Positions 26,567-35,071 of a DNA stretch of 64,000 nucleotides are shown here, one piece after another. The notes below the pieces were generated by a model that saw only the letters and a program-made list of their open reading frames with translations, searched no databases and was not told the origin of the DNA. Within the stretch, counting starts at the first letter, position 1; every line of letters begins with the position of its first letter. A program made the position numbers and the translations under genes. This stretch comes from Actinomadura pelletieri DSM 43383 (lineage in GTDB: Bacteria; Actinomycetota; Actinomycetes; Streptosporangiales; Streptosporangiaceae): the NCBI RefSeq assembly GCF_003634705.1, contig NZ_RBWU01000007.1:547105-611104 (forward strand). Direction: 5' to 3'.

Positions 26567-28648
26567 GCTCCGGAACAGCCGGGCCTCGTACTCCTTCGCG
26601 GCCCGGACGTCGCGGTCGCCGAACAGCGCGTCGTAGAGCGCGGGCAGCCGCTGCGTGGCGTAGCCGGTGTCGAGGCCGGGCGCGAACACCTGATGCCGGT
26701 ACCAGGGACGTCCCGGCAGGCCCGCCTGCGTCAGCAGATCCCGCTCCGCCTGCATGATCTTGTGGTTGAGTCGGCGGAACTCGGCGGTGTCGCCGTCACG
26801 GAGCGCCTCGTCGGCGCGGTCCCGCAACGCCGCCGCGGCCCGTGCCCACGCCTTGGCCTGCTCGATGTCGCGGGACACGTCGACGACCACCGAGCCCAGC
26901 CGCTCACGCTGCTGCTCGGTGAAGTCGGCGAGGTAGCGGGCCGTCTCCTCGGCGTAGGGACGGTAGCCGAGCGCGACGACGTCGGCGTTCGCCAACCGCA
27001 GCGTCGCGATGCCCGCCAGCCGCGACATGGCCGTGTGGTACTCCCAGTCCGGGTCGCCGAACCGCGACATCCAGTAGTGGTCGTCGCACGCGCAGTGGTA
27101 GTTGCCCGCGGTGCCCGGTGACGCGGCGCCGATGTCCATCGCGGGCACCCCGTACCGCTGGAAGAACGCCTGGAAGTCCGAACCGCCGCCGATGCGGCCG
27201 ATCGGCGTCTTCCCGTCGTTCTGCGCCTTCCACGCCTCGTAAAGAGTCCCGTCCGTGCCGGGCCACCGCACTTCCTTCGTCGCGTCGATGACGGACTCGT
27301 CCAGCGCGGGCGTCGTCGTGGCGCCGAAGTGGGAGCCGCCCGCGCCGTCCATGTTCACGTAGGCGACGGCGTTGCGGAGTTCCCGGTCGCGATCCTCGGC
27401 GTACTCGGTGGAGCCGAACAGCCCGTACTCCTCACCGTCCCAGGTGGCCAGGACGACGGTGCGCTTGGGACGCCACCCCTCCTTCAGGAGTTTCCCCAGC
27501 GCGCGTCCGACCTGGAGGACGTTCTCCGTGCCGGACAGGTTGTCGCTGCTCCCGTACGTCCAGGAGTCGTGGTGCGCGCCGAGGATGACCTCCTGCTCCG
27601 GGTGCTCGCTGCCGCGGATCCGCACGGTGACGTTCCACAGCGGACGCACCTCGAACGTGTTCTCCAGGTCGAGGTGGACCTTCGTCCCGCCGGGCCCGAA
27701 CCGGTACGTCAGCGGCAGGCCGCCCCGCCACTCCTTCGGCACCTCGGGGCCCGTCAGCGCCTTCAGCAGCGGCGCCGCCGCGCCGTAGGAGATCGGCGTG
27801 GTCGGGACGAGGTCCTTCAGCATCGGCGCCTCCGACGGCGGGATGCGCTTGGCGTCCTTCACCGACGGCCAGCCGGGCGTCTGCGGGTCACCGGCGGCGA
27901 GCTGGATCTGCGCGACGCTGCCGCGCTGGATGCCGTCGGGGGCGCGCCACGGCCCGTCCGGGTACACCGCGCCCTTGGTGAACCCGTCGTCGGCGGGGTC
28001 GGAGTAGATGAGGACGGCCTTCGCGCCGCGCCTGGCGGCCTCCCGCGGTTTGACGCCGCGGAACACCGCTCCGTAGCGGGCCAGGACGATCTTCCCCCTG
28101 ACGGAGACGCCCTGCTTCTCCAGCAGCTCGAAGTCCTGCGGCCGCCCGTAGTTGGCGTACACGACCTCGCCCCGGACGTTCCCGGACGGCGACAACCCGT
28201 TATGCCCCGGAATGACGTCGTCGTAGTGCTTCTGCCAGGGCCGCTTCTCCTCCTTGACGGGCAGGGACACGCGGTCCGGCGCCGTCATCTCGACCTTCAC
28301 GCGCTTCGGCATGGACAGGTACGCGTAGTAGGTCGTGACCTCGGGTTCGAGGCCGTACGACCGCAGGCGCGCGACGAGGCGCTCGACGCGCCTGCGGTCA
28401 CCGGACGTGGTCGTCAGGCCCGGTTCGCTCGACAGTTCGGCGTCCAGGTCCCGGGCGACCTTCGCGGACGGGACCGCGCTGAACAGCTTCTCGTACCGCC
28501 GCTGCCAGCGGGAGTTCTCTTCGGTGAACCCCGGGATCGGGCGTTCGCCGGCGGGGGCGGCGACCGCCGGGGCGGCGGGCAGGATGAGGGTCAGGGCCAG
28601 GGCGGGGGCGGCCAACGCCGCCAGCGCCTGGGTTCGGGAGCGGAACAC
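26522..28648 (-). CDS. secreted M28 metallopeptidase of the glutamate carboxypeptidase II type
   Basis: This protein of 708 residues has a Sec signal peptide (about 1-31, ending PAVAA). Then come a PA domain inserted at about 150-260, the M28 catalytic core (about 335-530) and a C-terminal transferrin-receptor-like dimerisation region. The two-zinc site is complete by comparison with human GCPII: His359 (GAHHDSW), Asp369, Glu406/Glu407 (WDGEEYGL), Asp434 (VNMDGAG) and His518 (NYHCAC). It should be an exported carboxy- or aminopeptidase. The start is a GTG at 28648 with AGAGG 8 nt upstream. The gene converges with mtnA and overlaps it by 45 bp. Confidence 0.92.
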   Translation of the reverse strand: MFRSRTQALAALAAPALALTLILPAAPAVAAPAGERPIPGFTEENSRWQRRYEKLFSAVPSAKVARDLDAELSSEPGLTTTSGDRRRVERLVARLRSYGLEPEVTTYYAYLSMPKRVKVEMTAPDRVSLPVKEEKRPWQKHYDDVIPGHNGLSPSGNVRGEVVYANYGRPQDFELLEKQGVSVRGKIVLARYGAVFRGVKPREAARRGAKAVLIYSDPADDGFTKGAVYPDGPWRAPDGIQRGSVAQIQLAAGDPQTPGWPSVKDAKRIPPSEAPMLKDLVPTTPISYGAAAPLLKALTGPEVPKEWRGGLPLTYRFGPGGTKVHLDLENTFEVRPLWNVTVRIRGSEHPEQEVILGAHHDSWTYGSSDNLSGTENVLQVGRALGKLLKEGWRPKRTVVLATWDGEEYGLFGSTEYAEDRDRELRNAVAYVNMDGAGGSHFGATTTPALDESVIDATKEVRWPGTDGTLYEAWKAQNDGKTPIGRIGGGSDFQAFFQRYGVPAMDIGAASPGTAGNYHCACDDHYWMSRFGDPDWEYHTAMSRLAGIATLRLANADVVALGYRPYAEETARYLADFTEQQRERLGSVVVDVSRDIEQAKAWARAAAALRDRADEALRDGDTAEFRRLNHKIMQAERDLLTQAGLPGRPWYRHQVFAPGLDTGYATQRLPALYDALFGDRDVRAAKEYEARLFRSLRAATRTLDPGGDR

Positions 28649-28778
28649 CGGCGTTGCCTCTCAGTGCGCTGTACGGGGTGCGCCCGGACCGTACGTCGCG
28701 ATCAACGGAAGATCTAGATCGCCTGCCGGATCCGGCCAACCCGGCGGGGCGATCGGCCTGTCGGAGTGATGGGCCATC

Positions 28779-31049
28779 ATGGTCACCGTGCCGAACCCCC
28801 CGACGCCTCACGCCACGCCGCGTCCGGCGGAGCTTGACGCGGTCCTGGAACGGATCACATACGCCAATGAGGAGACCGGCTACACGGTGGCGCGCGTCGC
28901 GACCGCGAAGAGCGGGAGCGACCTGCTCACCGTCGTCGGCGCGCTGCTCGGCGCCCAGGTCGGGGAGAGCCTGCGGCTGGTCGGCCGGTGGCGGTCGCAT
29001 CCGAAGTACGGGCGGCAGTTCGAGGTGGAGTCGTACACGACCGTCCTCCCGGCGACGATCCAGGGCATCCGCCGCTACCTCGGCTCCGGCATGATCAAGG
29101 GCATCGGGCCGGTGATGGCCGACCGGATGGTCGGGCACTTCGGCACCGACATCCTGCGGATCATCGAGGAGGAGCCGGAGCGGCTCGTCGAGGTCCAGGG
29201 CCTCGGCCCCAAACGGACGAAGCGGATCGGCGAGGCGTGGGAGGAGCAGAAGGCCATCAAGGAGGTGATGGTCTTCCTGCAGGGCGTCGGGGTGTCCACG
29301 TCGCTGGCCGTCCGCATCTACAAGCAGTACGGCGACGCGTCCATCGACACGGTCCGGCGGGAGCCGTACCGGCTCGCGGCGGACGTGTGGGGCATCGGGT
29401 TCAAGACGGCCGACACGATCGCGCAGGCCGTCGGCATCCCCCATGACAGCCCCGAGCGGATCAAGGCGGGCCTGCAGTACACGCTGTCGGAGGCCGCGGA
29501 CGACGGCCACTGCTTCCTGCCCGAGCCGAACCTCGTCACCGCCGCCGAGAAGATCCTCGGGGTGGGGCGGGAGCTGATCGTCCCCGCGCTGGACGAGCTG
29601 GCGCGCGACGAGGGCGTCGTCCGGGAGCCGATCCCCGGCCAGGGCGAGGACGCCGCGACGATCCCCGCCGTCTACCTGGTGCCGTTCCACCGGGCCGAAC
29701 GCTCCCTGGCCCGCGGTCTCCTGGAACTCCTCGACGCCCCGACCGACCGGCTCAAAACCTTCGCCGACGTCGACTGGGACAGGGCGCTGCCGTGGCTGAA
29801 GCAGCGCACCGGGCAGTCCCTCGCCGCCGAACAGGAGGAGGCCGTCAAGCTCGCGTTGACGTCGAAGGTGTCGGTGCTGACCGGCGGCCCCGGCTGCGGC
29901 AAGAGCTTCACCGTCCGCTCGGTGGTGGAGCTGGCCGCCGCGAAGAAGGCGAAGATCGTCCTGGTGGCGCCGACCGGCCGGGCCGCCAAACGGCTCGCCG
30001 AGCTGACCGGGCACGAGGCCGCGACCGTCCACCGGCTCCTCCAGCTCCAGCCCGGCGGCGACCCCAAGTTCGACCAGGACAACCCGCTCGACGCCGACCT
30101 CGTCGTGGTCGACGAGTCCTCGATGGTCGACCTGATCCTCGCGAACAAGCTGGTGAAGGCGATCCCGCGCGGCGCGCACCTGCTGCTCGTCGGGGACGTC
30201 GACCAACTCCCGTCCGTCGGCGCGGGCGAGGTCCTCGCCGACCTGCTCGGCGCCGAGGTGATCCCGCGCGTCCGCCTCACGAAGATCTTCCGGCAGGCGC
30301 AGCAGTCGGGCATCGTCGTCAACGCCCACCGCGTCAACTCCGGCGACCACCCGCACACCCGGGGCTACCCCGACTTCTTCCTGTTCCCCTGCGAGGAGCA
30401 GGACGAGGCGGCGGACCTGACCGTGGACGTCGTCGCGAACCGCGTCCCCCGCAGGTTCGGCCTCGACCCGCGCCGCGACGTGCAGGTCCTCACGCCCATG
30501 CACCGGGGCGCCGCCGGGGCGGGCGAGCTGAACGCGCGGCTCCAGGAGGCCCTCACCCCGCACGACGACGCCCGTCCCGAACGCCGCTACGGCGGTCGCG
30601 TCTTCCGCGTCGGCGACAAGGTCACGCAACTGCGCAACAACTACGACAAGGGCGAGGCGGGCGTCTTCAACGGCACCGTCGGCGTCGTCACGTCCGTGTC
30701 GCTGGAGGAACAGTCGCTCACCGTCGTGACCGACGAGGACGAGACCGTCGACTACGCCTTCGACGAACTGGACGAGCTGACCCACGCCTACGCGATCACG
30801 ATCCACCGGTCGCAGGGCAGCGAGTACCCGGCCGTCGTCATCCCGCTGACCACCGGCGCGTGGATGATGCTGCGCCGCAACCTGCTCTACACGGGGATCA
30901 CCCGCGCGAAGAAGCTCGTCGTGCTCGTCGGGTCACGACGTGCCCTCGCGGCGGCCGTCCGCACCGCCGGAGCGGGCCGCCGCCACACCGCCCTCGCCCA
31001 CCGCCTCTCCCACGGGCCTCTCCCACGGGCGCGGCTGAACGGCGATTAA
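28779..31049 (+). CDS. recD2: RecD2-type ATP-dependent DNA helicase
   Basis: This protein of 756 residues has an N-terminal domain, helix-hairpin-helix repeats (MIKGIGPVMADRMVG, VQGLGPKRTKRI) and an SF1B helicase core. Walker A is TGGPGCGKSFT near residue 370, Walker B DLVVVDESSMVDL near 445, Gln motif GDVDQLPSVGAGEVL, and the final motif AITIHRSQGSEYPAVVIPL near 675. RecD2 moves 5' to 3' and acts outside RecBCD, in repair and replication-stress tolerance. It is transcribed divergently from the M28 peptidase. Its neighbourhood to the SOS cassette is suggestive, but no SOS box is seen upstream of it. Confidence 0.95.
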   Translation: MVTVPNPPTPHATPRPAELDAVLERITYANEETGYTVARVATAKSGSDLLTVVGALLGAQVGESLRLVGRWRSHPKYGRQFEVESYTTVLPATIQGIRRYLGSGMIKGIGPVMADRMVGHFGTDILRIIEEEPERLVEVQGLGPKRTKRIGEAWEEQKAIKEVMVFLQGVGVSTSLAVRIYKQYGDASIDTVRREPYRLAADVWGIGFKTADTIAQAVGIPHDSPERIKAGLQYTLSEAADDGHCFLPEPNLVTAAEKILGVGRELIVPALDELARDEGVVREPIPGQGEDAATIPAVYLVPFHRAERSLARGLLELLDAPTDRLKTFADVDWDRALPWLKQRTGQSLAAEQEEAVKLALTSKVSVLTGGPGCGKSFTVRSVVELAAAKKAKIVLVAPTGRAAKRLAELTGHEAATVHRLLQLQPGGDPKFDQDNPLDADLVVVDESSMVDLILANKLVKAIPRGAHLLLVGDVDQLPSVGAGEVLADLLGAEVIPRVRLTKIFRQAQQSGIVVNAHRVNSGDHPHTRGYPDFFLFPCEEQDEAADLTVDVVANRVPRRFGLDPRRDVQVLTPMHRGAAGAGELNARLQEALTPHDDARPERRYGGRVFRVGDKVTQLRNNYDKGEAGVFNGTVGVVTSVSLEEQSLTVVTDEDETVDYAFDELDELTHAYAITIHRSQGSEYPAVVIPLTTGAWMMLRRNLLYTGITRAKKLVVLVGSRRALAAAVRTAGAGRRHTALAHRLSHGPLPRARLNGD

Positions 31050-31094
31050 CGCACCGAATGAAATTCAATGCGGGAAGCGTTCATTTCGAAAGTG

Positions 31095-31125
31095 TTGACA
31101 GGTGTTTCGGGTGCGTTTCAAGAAT
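31095..31125 (+). promoter_or_regulatory. candidate promoter of the polysaccharide deacetylase gene
   Basis: A perfect -35 hexamer TTGACA (31095-31100) is followed by TCAAGA (17-bp spacing) or AAGAAT (19-bp spacing). It lies about 30-60 bp before the start. An imperfect inverted repeat CGAATGAAA/TTCATTTCG lies directly upstream (31056-31089) in an AT-rich patch and could be an operator. Confidence 0.5.
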
Positions 31126-31152
31126 GGGTTCCCGCCATTTGGAGGAGCTCAC

Positions 31153-31896
31153 ATGACCCGACGCGCTTCCGCGTGCCGCAGATCCGCCCCGACTCCCCGC
31201 GGTCTCGTCGCCGCCCTGACCGCCGCGCTCACCGCCGGGGCCCTGGTCGCCGCGACCACCCCGCCGGCCCACGCGACCGGCGACGACGACCGCAGATGCC
31301 GCGCCGGATATGTGGGCCTGACCTACGACGACGGCCCGACCCCCGAGCACACCGCCGCGCTCCTGTCGGCCCTCAAGGAGAACCACGTCCGGGCCACCCT
31401 GTTCAATATCGGGCAGAAGGCGGAGAAGAACGAGGCGCTGGTCGCCGCGCAGCGGGACGCGGGAATGTGGATCGCCAACCACAGTTGGTCGCATCCGCAG
31501 ATGACGAAGCTGTCGGAACCGGAGATGGAGACGGAGATCACCCGGACCCAGGAGACGATCGAGCGGATCACCGGGACCGCGCCGAAGCTGTTCCGGCCCC
31601 CGTACGGGGACACCGACGCCACGGTGAAGGGGGTCGCGGAGCGGCTCGGGCTGATCCAGGTCCTCTGGGACGTCGACACCCGGGACTGGACCGGCAAGCC
31701 CGCCGAGGAGATCGTGGCGGAGGCCGTCACCGTCGAGAGCGGCGAGATCGTCCTCATGCACGACGGCTATCCCGCGACGATCGAGGCCGTCCCGCTGATC
31801 GCGAAGAATCTGCGGAGCCGCGGGCTGTGCGCCGGGATGATCTCACCCGTCACCGGACGGCCCGTGCAGCCCGACGACGGGCCGCCGGTCTCCTGA
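31153..31896 (+). CDS. secreted polysaccharide deacetylase (CE4, NodB homology)
   Basis: This protein of 247 residues has a signal peptide with an Arg-rich start and a hydrophobic core LVAALTAALTAGALVAATT, cleaved near residue 42. The CE4 motifs are complete: TYDDGPT (57-63, metal Asp and base Asp), HSWSH (110-114, metal His pair), RPPYGD, DTRDW and the terminal LMHDG. It removes N-acetyl groups from peptidoglycan, chitin or a related polymer outside the cell. GGAGGAG lies 5 nt before the ATG at 31153. The -35 TTGACA upstream indicates its own promoter separate from recD2. Confidence 0.93.
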   Translation: MTRRASACRRSAPTPRGLVAALTAALTAGALVAATTPPAHATGDDDRRCRAGYVGLTYDDGPTPEHTAALLSALKENHVRATLFNIGQKAEKNEALVAAQRDAGMWIANHSWSHPQMTKLSEPEMETEITRTQETIERITGTAPKLFRPPYGDTDATVKGVAERLGLIQVLWDVDTRDWTGKPAEEIVAEAVTVESGEIVLMHDGYPATIEAVPLIAKNLRSRGLCAGMISPVTGRPVQPDDGPPVS

Positions 31897-31902
31897 CCCG
31901 GG

Positions 31903-33405
31903 TCACTCCCTGAACGACAGGTCCGCGAGGCGCAGGCCGGTGAAGGCGTCGGCGGTGACACCGCGGACGCGTTCCGACCACACCAGATGATCATGGCGGG
32001 ACCACAGCGGAACCAGCGGCATGTCCCGCAGCATGGCGCTCTCGGCGAGGCGCGCGGGGATGACGCCCTCGTCGGGGGTGGCCGTGCCCTGCGCCTGCGC
32101 GACCAGGCCGGTGGCGTAGTCGTCGTCGAAGCCGGTCCCGGCGTCCAGCAGCGGCGCGAGCGCCGCGACGGGCGCCGGGTAGGCGGCGGTGGTGTGGACG
32201 ACGAACGGCCCGTCCACCGCCCGGTCGGCCAGCGCCCTGCGGAGGTCGGCGACGGGACGGGGCCGCGCGTCGAGCCGGAGCTCCTCGCGGAACTGCGCGG
32301 CGACGGCCCGCACCCAGGCGTCGTCGCCGCGGTTCGCCTCGTACCAGAGGTTCAGCGGCCCGCGGAGCCCGCCCGCGTCGGCCAGCGCGGCGACGGCGGC
32401 CTTGCCGTCGTGGACGCACAGCCGGCACTGCCCCTCGCGGTGGCCGGGCCTGATCCCGGGCGGGACCAGCGCGTCGGCGGGGGAGTACTGGTGGCCGAGC
32501 GGCCCCTCCGTCACCGCGGACCGGTCGATCGCCATCGACAGCGCGTGCCGGACGGTCGGGGACGCCAGACGCTCCACCCACTCCGGGAACGCCAGGTAGG
32601 TCATGCCCCGTCCGGGCACGGCGCGGTGCCGGTCGCCGAAGTCGGCCTCCATCGACTCGTGCCGGTCGGGCGGCACCCCCGTCGCGACGTCGAGGTCACC
32701 GCCCTCGGCGGCGGCGTACTGCGCACGCGCGTCCGGCATGGCCCTGACGACGACGGGCCGGCCGCCCTTCCGGGGACGCAGGACGATCTCCCGCCCCTTC
32801 CGCGACGCGACCTGGAACGGGCCGTTGCCGACCGGGGTCCGCGCGTACGCCGCCCACGCCCGCGACCGCAGGACCTGCTCGGGCATCGGGAAGAAGGCGG
32901 GATCGCCGAGCAGGGCGGGGAAGCCGGACAGCGGACGGCCCAGCGTCACCTGGAACGTGTGGTCGTCCTCGACCTTCAGCCCTGACTCGCCGACCCGCGC
33001 GACGCCCGAGAGCAGCCCGGACCCGGCCCAGCCCTCGCGCAGCACGGCCGTCCAGGCACCGGTGAACGAGCGGGACGTCACCGGCGTCCCGTCGGAGAAC
33101 GTCGCGCCGGGCCGCAGGCGGATCGTCCAGACCCTCCGGTCCGGGCTCGTGATCGACTCGGCGGCGGCGTTCACGGGCGCGCCGGTTTCCGGGTCGTAGG
33201 AGACCAGACCCGTCCACACCGCGTTCGCGATCATCCGTCCGGTCGGGTCGCGGACATCGCCGGGCAGCAGCGTCGCCGGCGCGGGCGCGCCGACGGAGAT
33301 ACGCGGGTCGGGCGGATCGCTCCACGCCCGAAGCGCCGCGACCGGGGCGAGCAGAACCGCCACGGCCCCGGTGACCAGGGCCGCGGTGCGCGTGGAGCTC
33401 TTCAA
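31903..33405 (-). CDS. family 5 (oligopeptide/DppA-type) solute-binding protein
   Basis: This protein of 500 residues has the SBP_bac_5 pattern: GDVRDPTGRMIANAVWTGLVSYDPETG, WTIRLRPGATFSDGTPVTSRSF, then SPTVRHALSMAIDRSAVTEG. Such proteins deliver peptides or nickel to ABC importers, but no permease or ATPase is adjacent. The N-terminus is a single hydrophobic segment (TAALVTGAVAVLLAPVAAL) without a lipobox cysteine. A TTG at 33405 is chosen because CCCGGAGAGACGG stands immediately upstream; the ATG at 33519 adds a 38-residue Arg-rich stretch before the signal segment. It is possibly a stand-alone receptor rather than a transporter part. Confidence 0.82.
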   Translation of the reverse strand: MKSSTRTAALVTGAVAVLLAPVAALRAWSDPPDPRISVGAPAPATLLPGDVRDPTGRMIANAVWTGLVSYDPETGAPVNAAAESITSPDRRVWTIRLRPGATFSDGTPVTSRSFTGAWTAVLREGWAGSGLLSGVARVGESGLKVEDDHTFQVTLGRPLSGFPALLGDPAFFPMPEQVLRSRAWAAYARTPVGNGPFQVASRKGREIVLRPRKGGRPVVVRAMPDARAQYAAAEGGDLDVATGVPPDRHESMEADFGDRHRAVPGRGMTYLAFPEWVERLASPTVRHALSMAIDRSAVTEGPLGHQYSPADALVPPGIRPGHREGQCRLCVHDGKAAVAALADAGGLRGPLNLWYEANRGDDAWVRAVAAQFREELRLDARPRPVADLRRALADRAVDGPFVVHTTAAYPAPVAALAPLLDAGTGFDDDYATGLVAQAQGTATPDEGVIPARLAESAMLRDMPLVPLWSRHDHLVWSERVRGVTADAFTGLRLADLSFRE

Positions 33406-33575
33406 CCGTCTCTCCGGGGAGCGGGTCGGGGACGCCCGCGAGGCTACGGCAGGACGCCGGGCCCGACCAGTCCATACCGCCGCGCGTCGGAATTCGTGGC
33501 ACATGTTGCTGTTGATCACGCTTGCCCCGCTGCTTCAGACTGGCGGCTGCGATCACCCTCTCTCGTGGAGGTGCG

Positions 33576-35033
33576 ATGTCTCTCCGCACATCCGTCAACG
33601 TCAGGCGCTTCGTCCAGGGCGGCGGCGCGGTCGTGGCGTCCGTGGCGCTGCTGGCCGCCGGGACCGCCTGGGCGTGTCCGCCCGAGTCCGACCAGAACGC
33701 GAGGACCGCGTCCGGGAACGCGGCCGAGCCGGAGGGCGCCGGCGGCTCCCGCCATGCCGGGCACTACCACCGGGCGCCCGCCGTGCGGACCGAGTCCGAG
33801 GCGATCAAGGGCGTCCGGCGCGTCGGCGGGGTGTCCGACGCCAAGGGCGCCATCTCGTTGATGTTCATCGACTACGGCAAGGGCCACCGGAACAAGCGGA
33901 CGATCATGTACGCGACCGGCCAGTTCGGTCTGAAGGCCTACGACATCACCGCCGACCCCCGCGTCCCCAAACTGGTCGGGCAGCTGAACATGCCCGGCAT
34001 GTGGGAGACCGAGGACACCGACTTCGACCCCGAGCGGAAGATCATCTACCTGTCCCGGGACCCGCGCGCGTTCAACGGCAACACCCAGACCGGCGAGTCC
34101 GGCATCTACGTCGTGGACGCCTCCAACCCGGAGAACCTGCGGCACCTCACCTACGTGAAGGTCCCCGCCGGGCACACCACCACCTGCGTGAACGACTGCC
34201 GGTACCTATGGACGGGCGGCCCCGCGAAGGCGAACTGGATGCCCGCCGACTGGGGCGGACGGCCCGTCTGGGTCACCGACGTCCGCGACCCCGCCCACCC
34301 GAAGGTGTTCAAGGACCCGATCGACACCGGTCGCAACGACGGCAAGACCGACTACACCCACGACATCCAGGTCGACTCCGACGGCGTCGCGTGGGCGTCC
34401 GGACGCGGCGGCGTCCGCGGTTACCACACGTCCGGGAAGCACTACGACCCGGTGCTGAAGAAGAAGCGCAGGGCCACCGCGTGGGACCCCGTTCCGTACG
34501 CGGGCGGCGGGCTGGACGAGGCCACCACCAACTCCACCTTCATGCACAACAGCTACCGCGCGGTCGGCCGCACCCGGAAGCAGGCCGCCGACCCGCGCCG
34601 GTGGGGCAACGGCAAGCTGCTGTACGTGACCGAGGAGACGTTCAACGAGGGATGCGCCAACGACGGGCTGCTCGTCATCTCGTCGCTGGAGGGGTCCTAC
34701 GACGGCCAGGGCTGGCGCTCCACCCCGCAGGACCCGTTCCGACTGCGCACCGTCGGCACCTGGGGCGTCGCGGGCAAGGAGGGCAGCGACCCGGCGAGCG
34801 ACGACTGCTCGGCGCACTACTTCGACGTCCGTGACGGCGTGCTCGTCCAGTCGTTCTACGCCCAGGGCACCCGCTTCCTGGACGTCCGCGACCCCACGAA
34901 CCCCAGGCAGCTCGCGTACTACCGGCCGGCGGACGCCTCGTCCTGGCAGCCGTACTGGCACGGCAAGTACGTGTACGTCGCCGACAACACGCGCGGCGTC
35001 GACGTCCTGGAACCGACCTTCCGCCGCCACTGA
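33576..35033 (+). CDS. secreted LVIVD-repeat beta-propeller protein
   Basis: This protein of 485 residues has a signal peptide (about 1-33, core VVASVALLAAGTAWA) ending at a Cys, followed by a low-complexity stretch with HAGHYHRAP. The mature part holds repeated blades of the LVIVD type, such as GLKAYDITADPRVPKLVG, VTDVRDPAHPKVF and FLDVRDPTNPRQLAYY. Function of the family is unknown; the fold suggests binding at the cell surface. GGAGGTG lies 4 nt before the ATG. It diverges from the solute-binding protein gene. Its three conserved Cys (TTTCVNDC, EGCAND, DDCSAHYF) may form disulfides. Confidence 0.85.
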   Translation: MSLRTSVNVRRFVQGGGAVVASVALLAAGTAWACPPESDQNARTASGNAAEPEGAGGSRHAGHYHRAPAVRTESEAIKGVRRVGGVSDAKGAISLMFIDYGKGHRNKRTIMYATGQFGLKAYDITADPRVPKLVGQLNMPGMWETEDTDFDPERKIIYLSRDPRAFNGNTQTGESGIYVVDASNPENLRHLTYVKVPAGHTTTCVNDCRYLWTGGPAKANWMPADWGGRPVWVTDVRDPAHPKVFKDPIDTGRNDGKTDYTHDIQVDSDGVAWASGRGGVRGYHTSGKHYDPVLKKKRRATAWDPVPYAGGGLDEATTNSTFMHNSYRAVGRTRKQAADPRRWGNGKLLYVTEETFNEGCANDGLLVISSLEGSYDGQGWRSTPQDPFRLRTVGTWGVAGKEGSDPASDDCSAHYFDVRDGVLVQSFYAQGTRFLDVRDPTNPRQLAYYRPADASSWQPYWHGKYVYVADNTRGVDVLEPTFRRH

Positions 35034-35042
35034 CCCGCCGGC

Positions 35043-35057
35043 CTCGGCGCCGCCGAG
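35043..35057. terminator. short convergent terminator hairpin
   Basis: CTCGGC and GCCGAG flank GCC in the 38-bp gap between the convergent LVIVD and FUSC-like genes. The stem is perfect but only six pairs long, without a T-run. Confidence 0.4.
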
Positions 35058-35071
35058 CTGAGCCGCCGACT

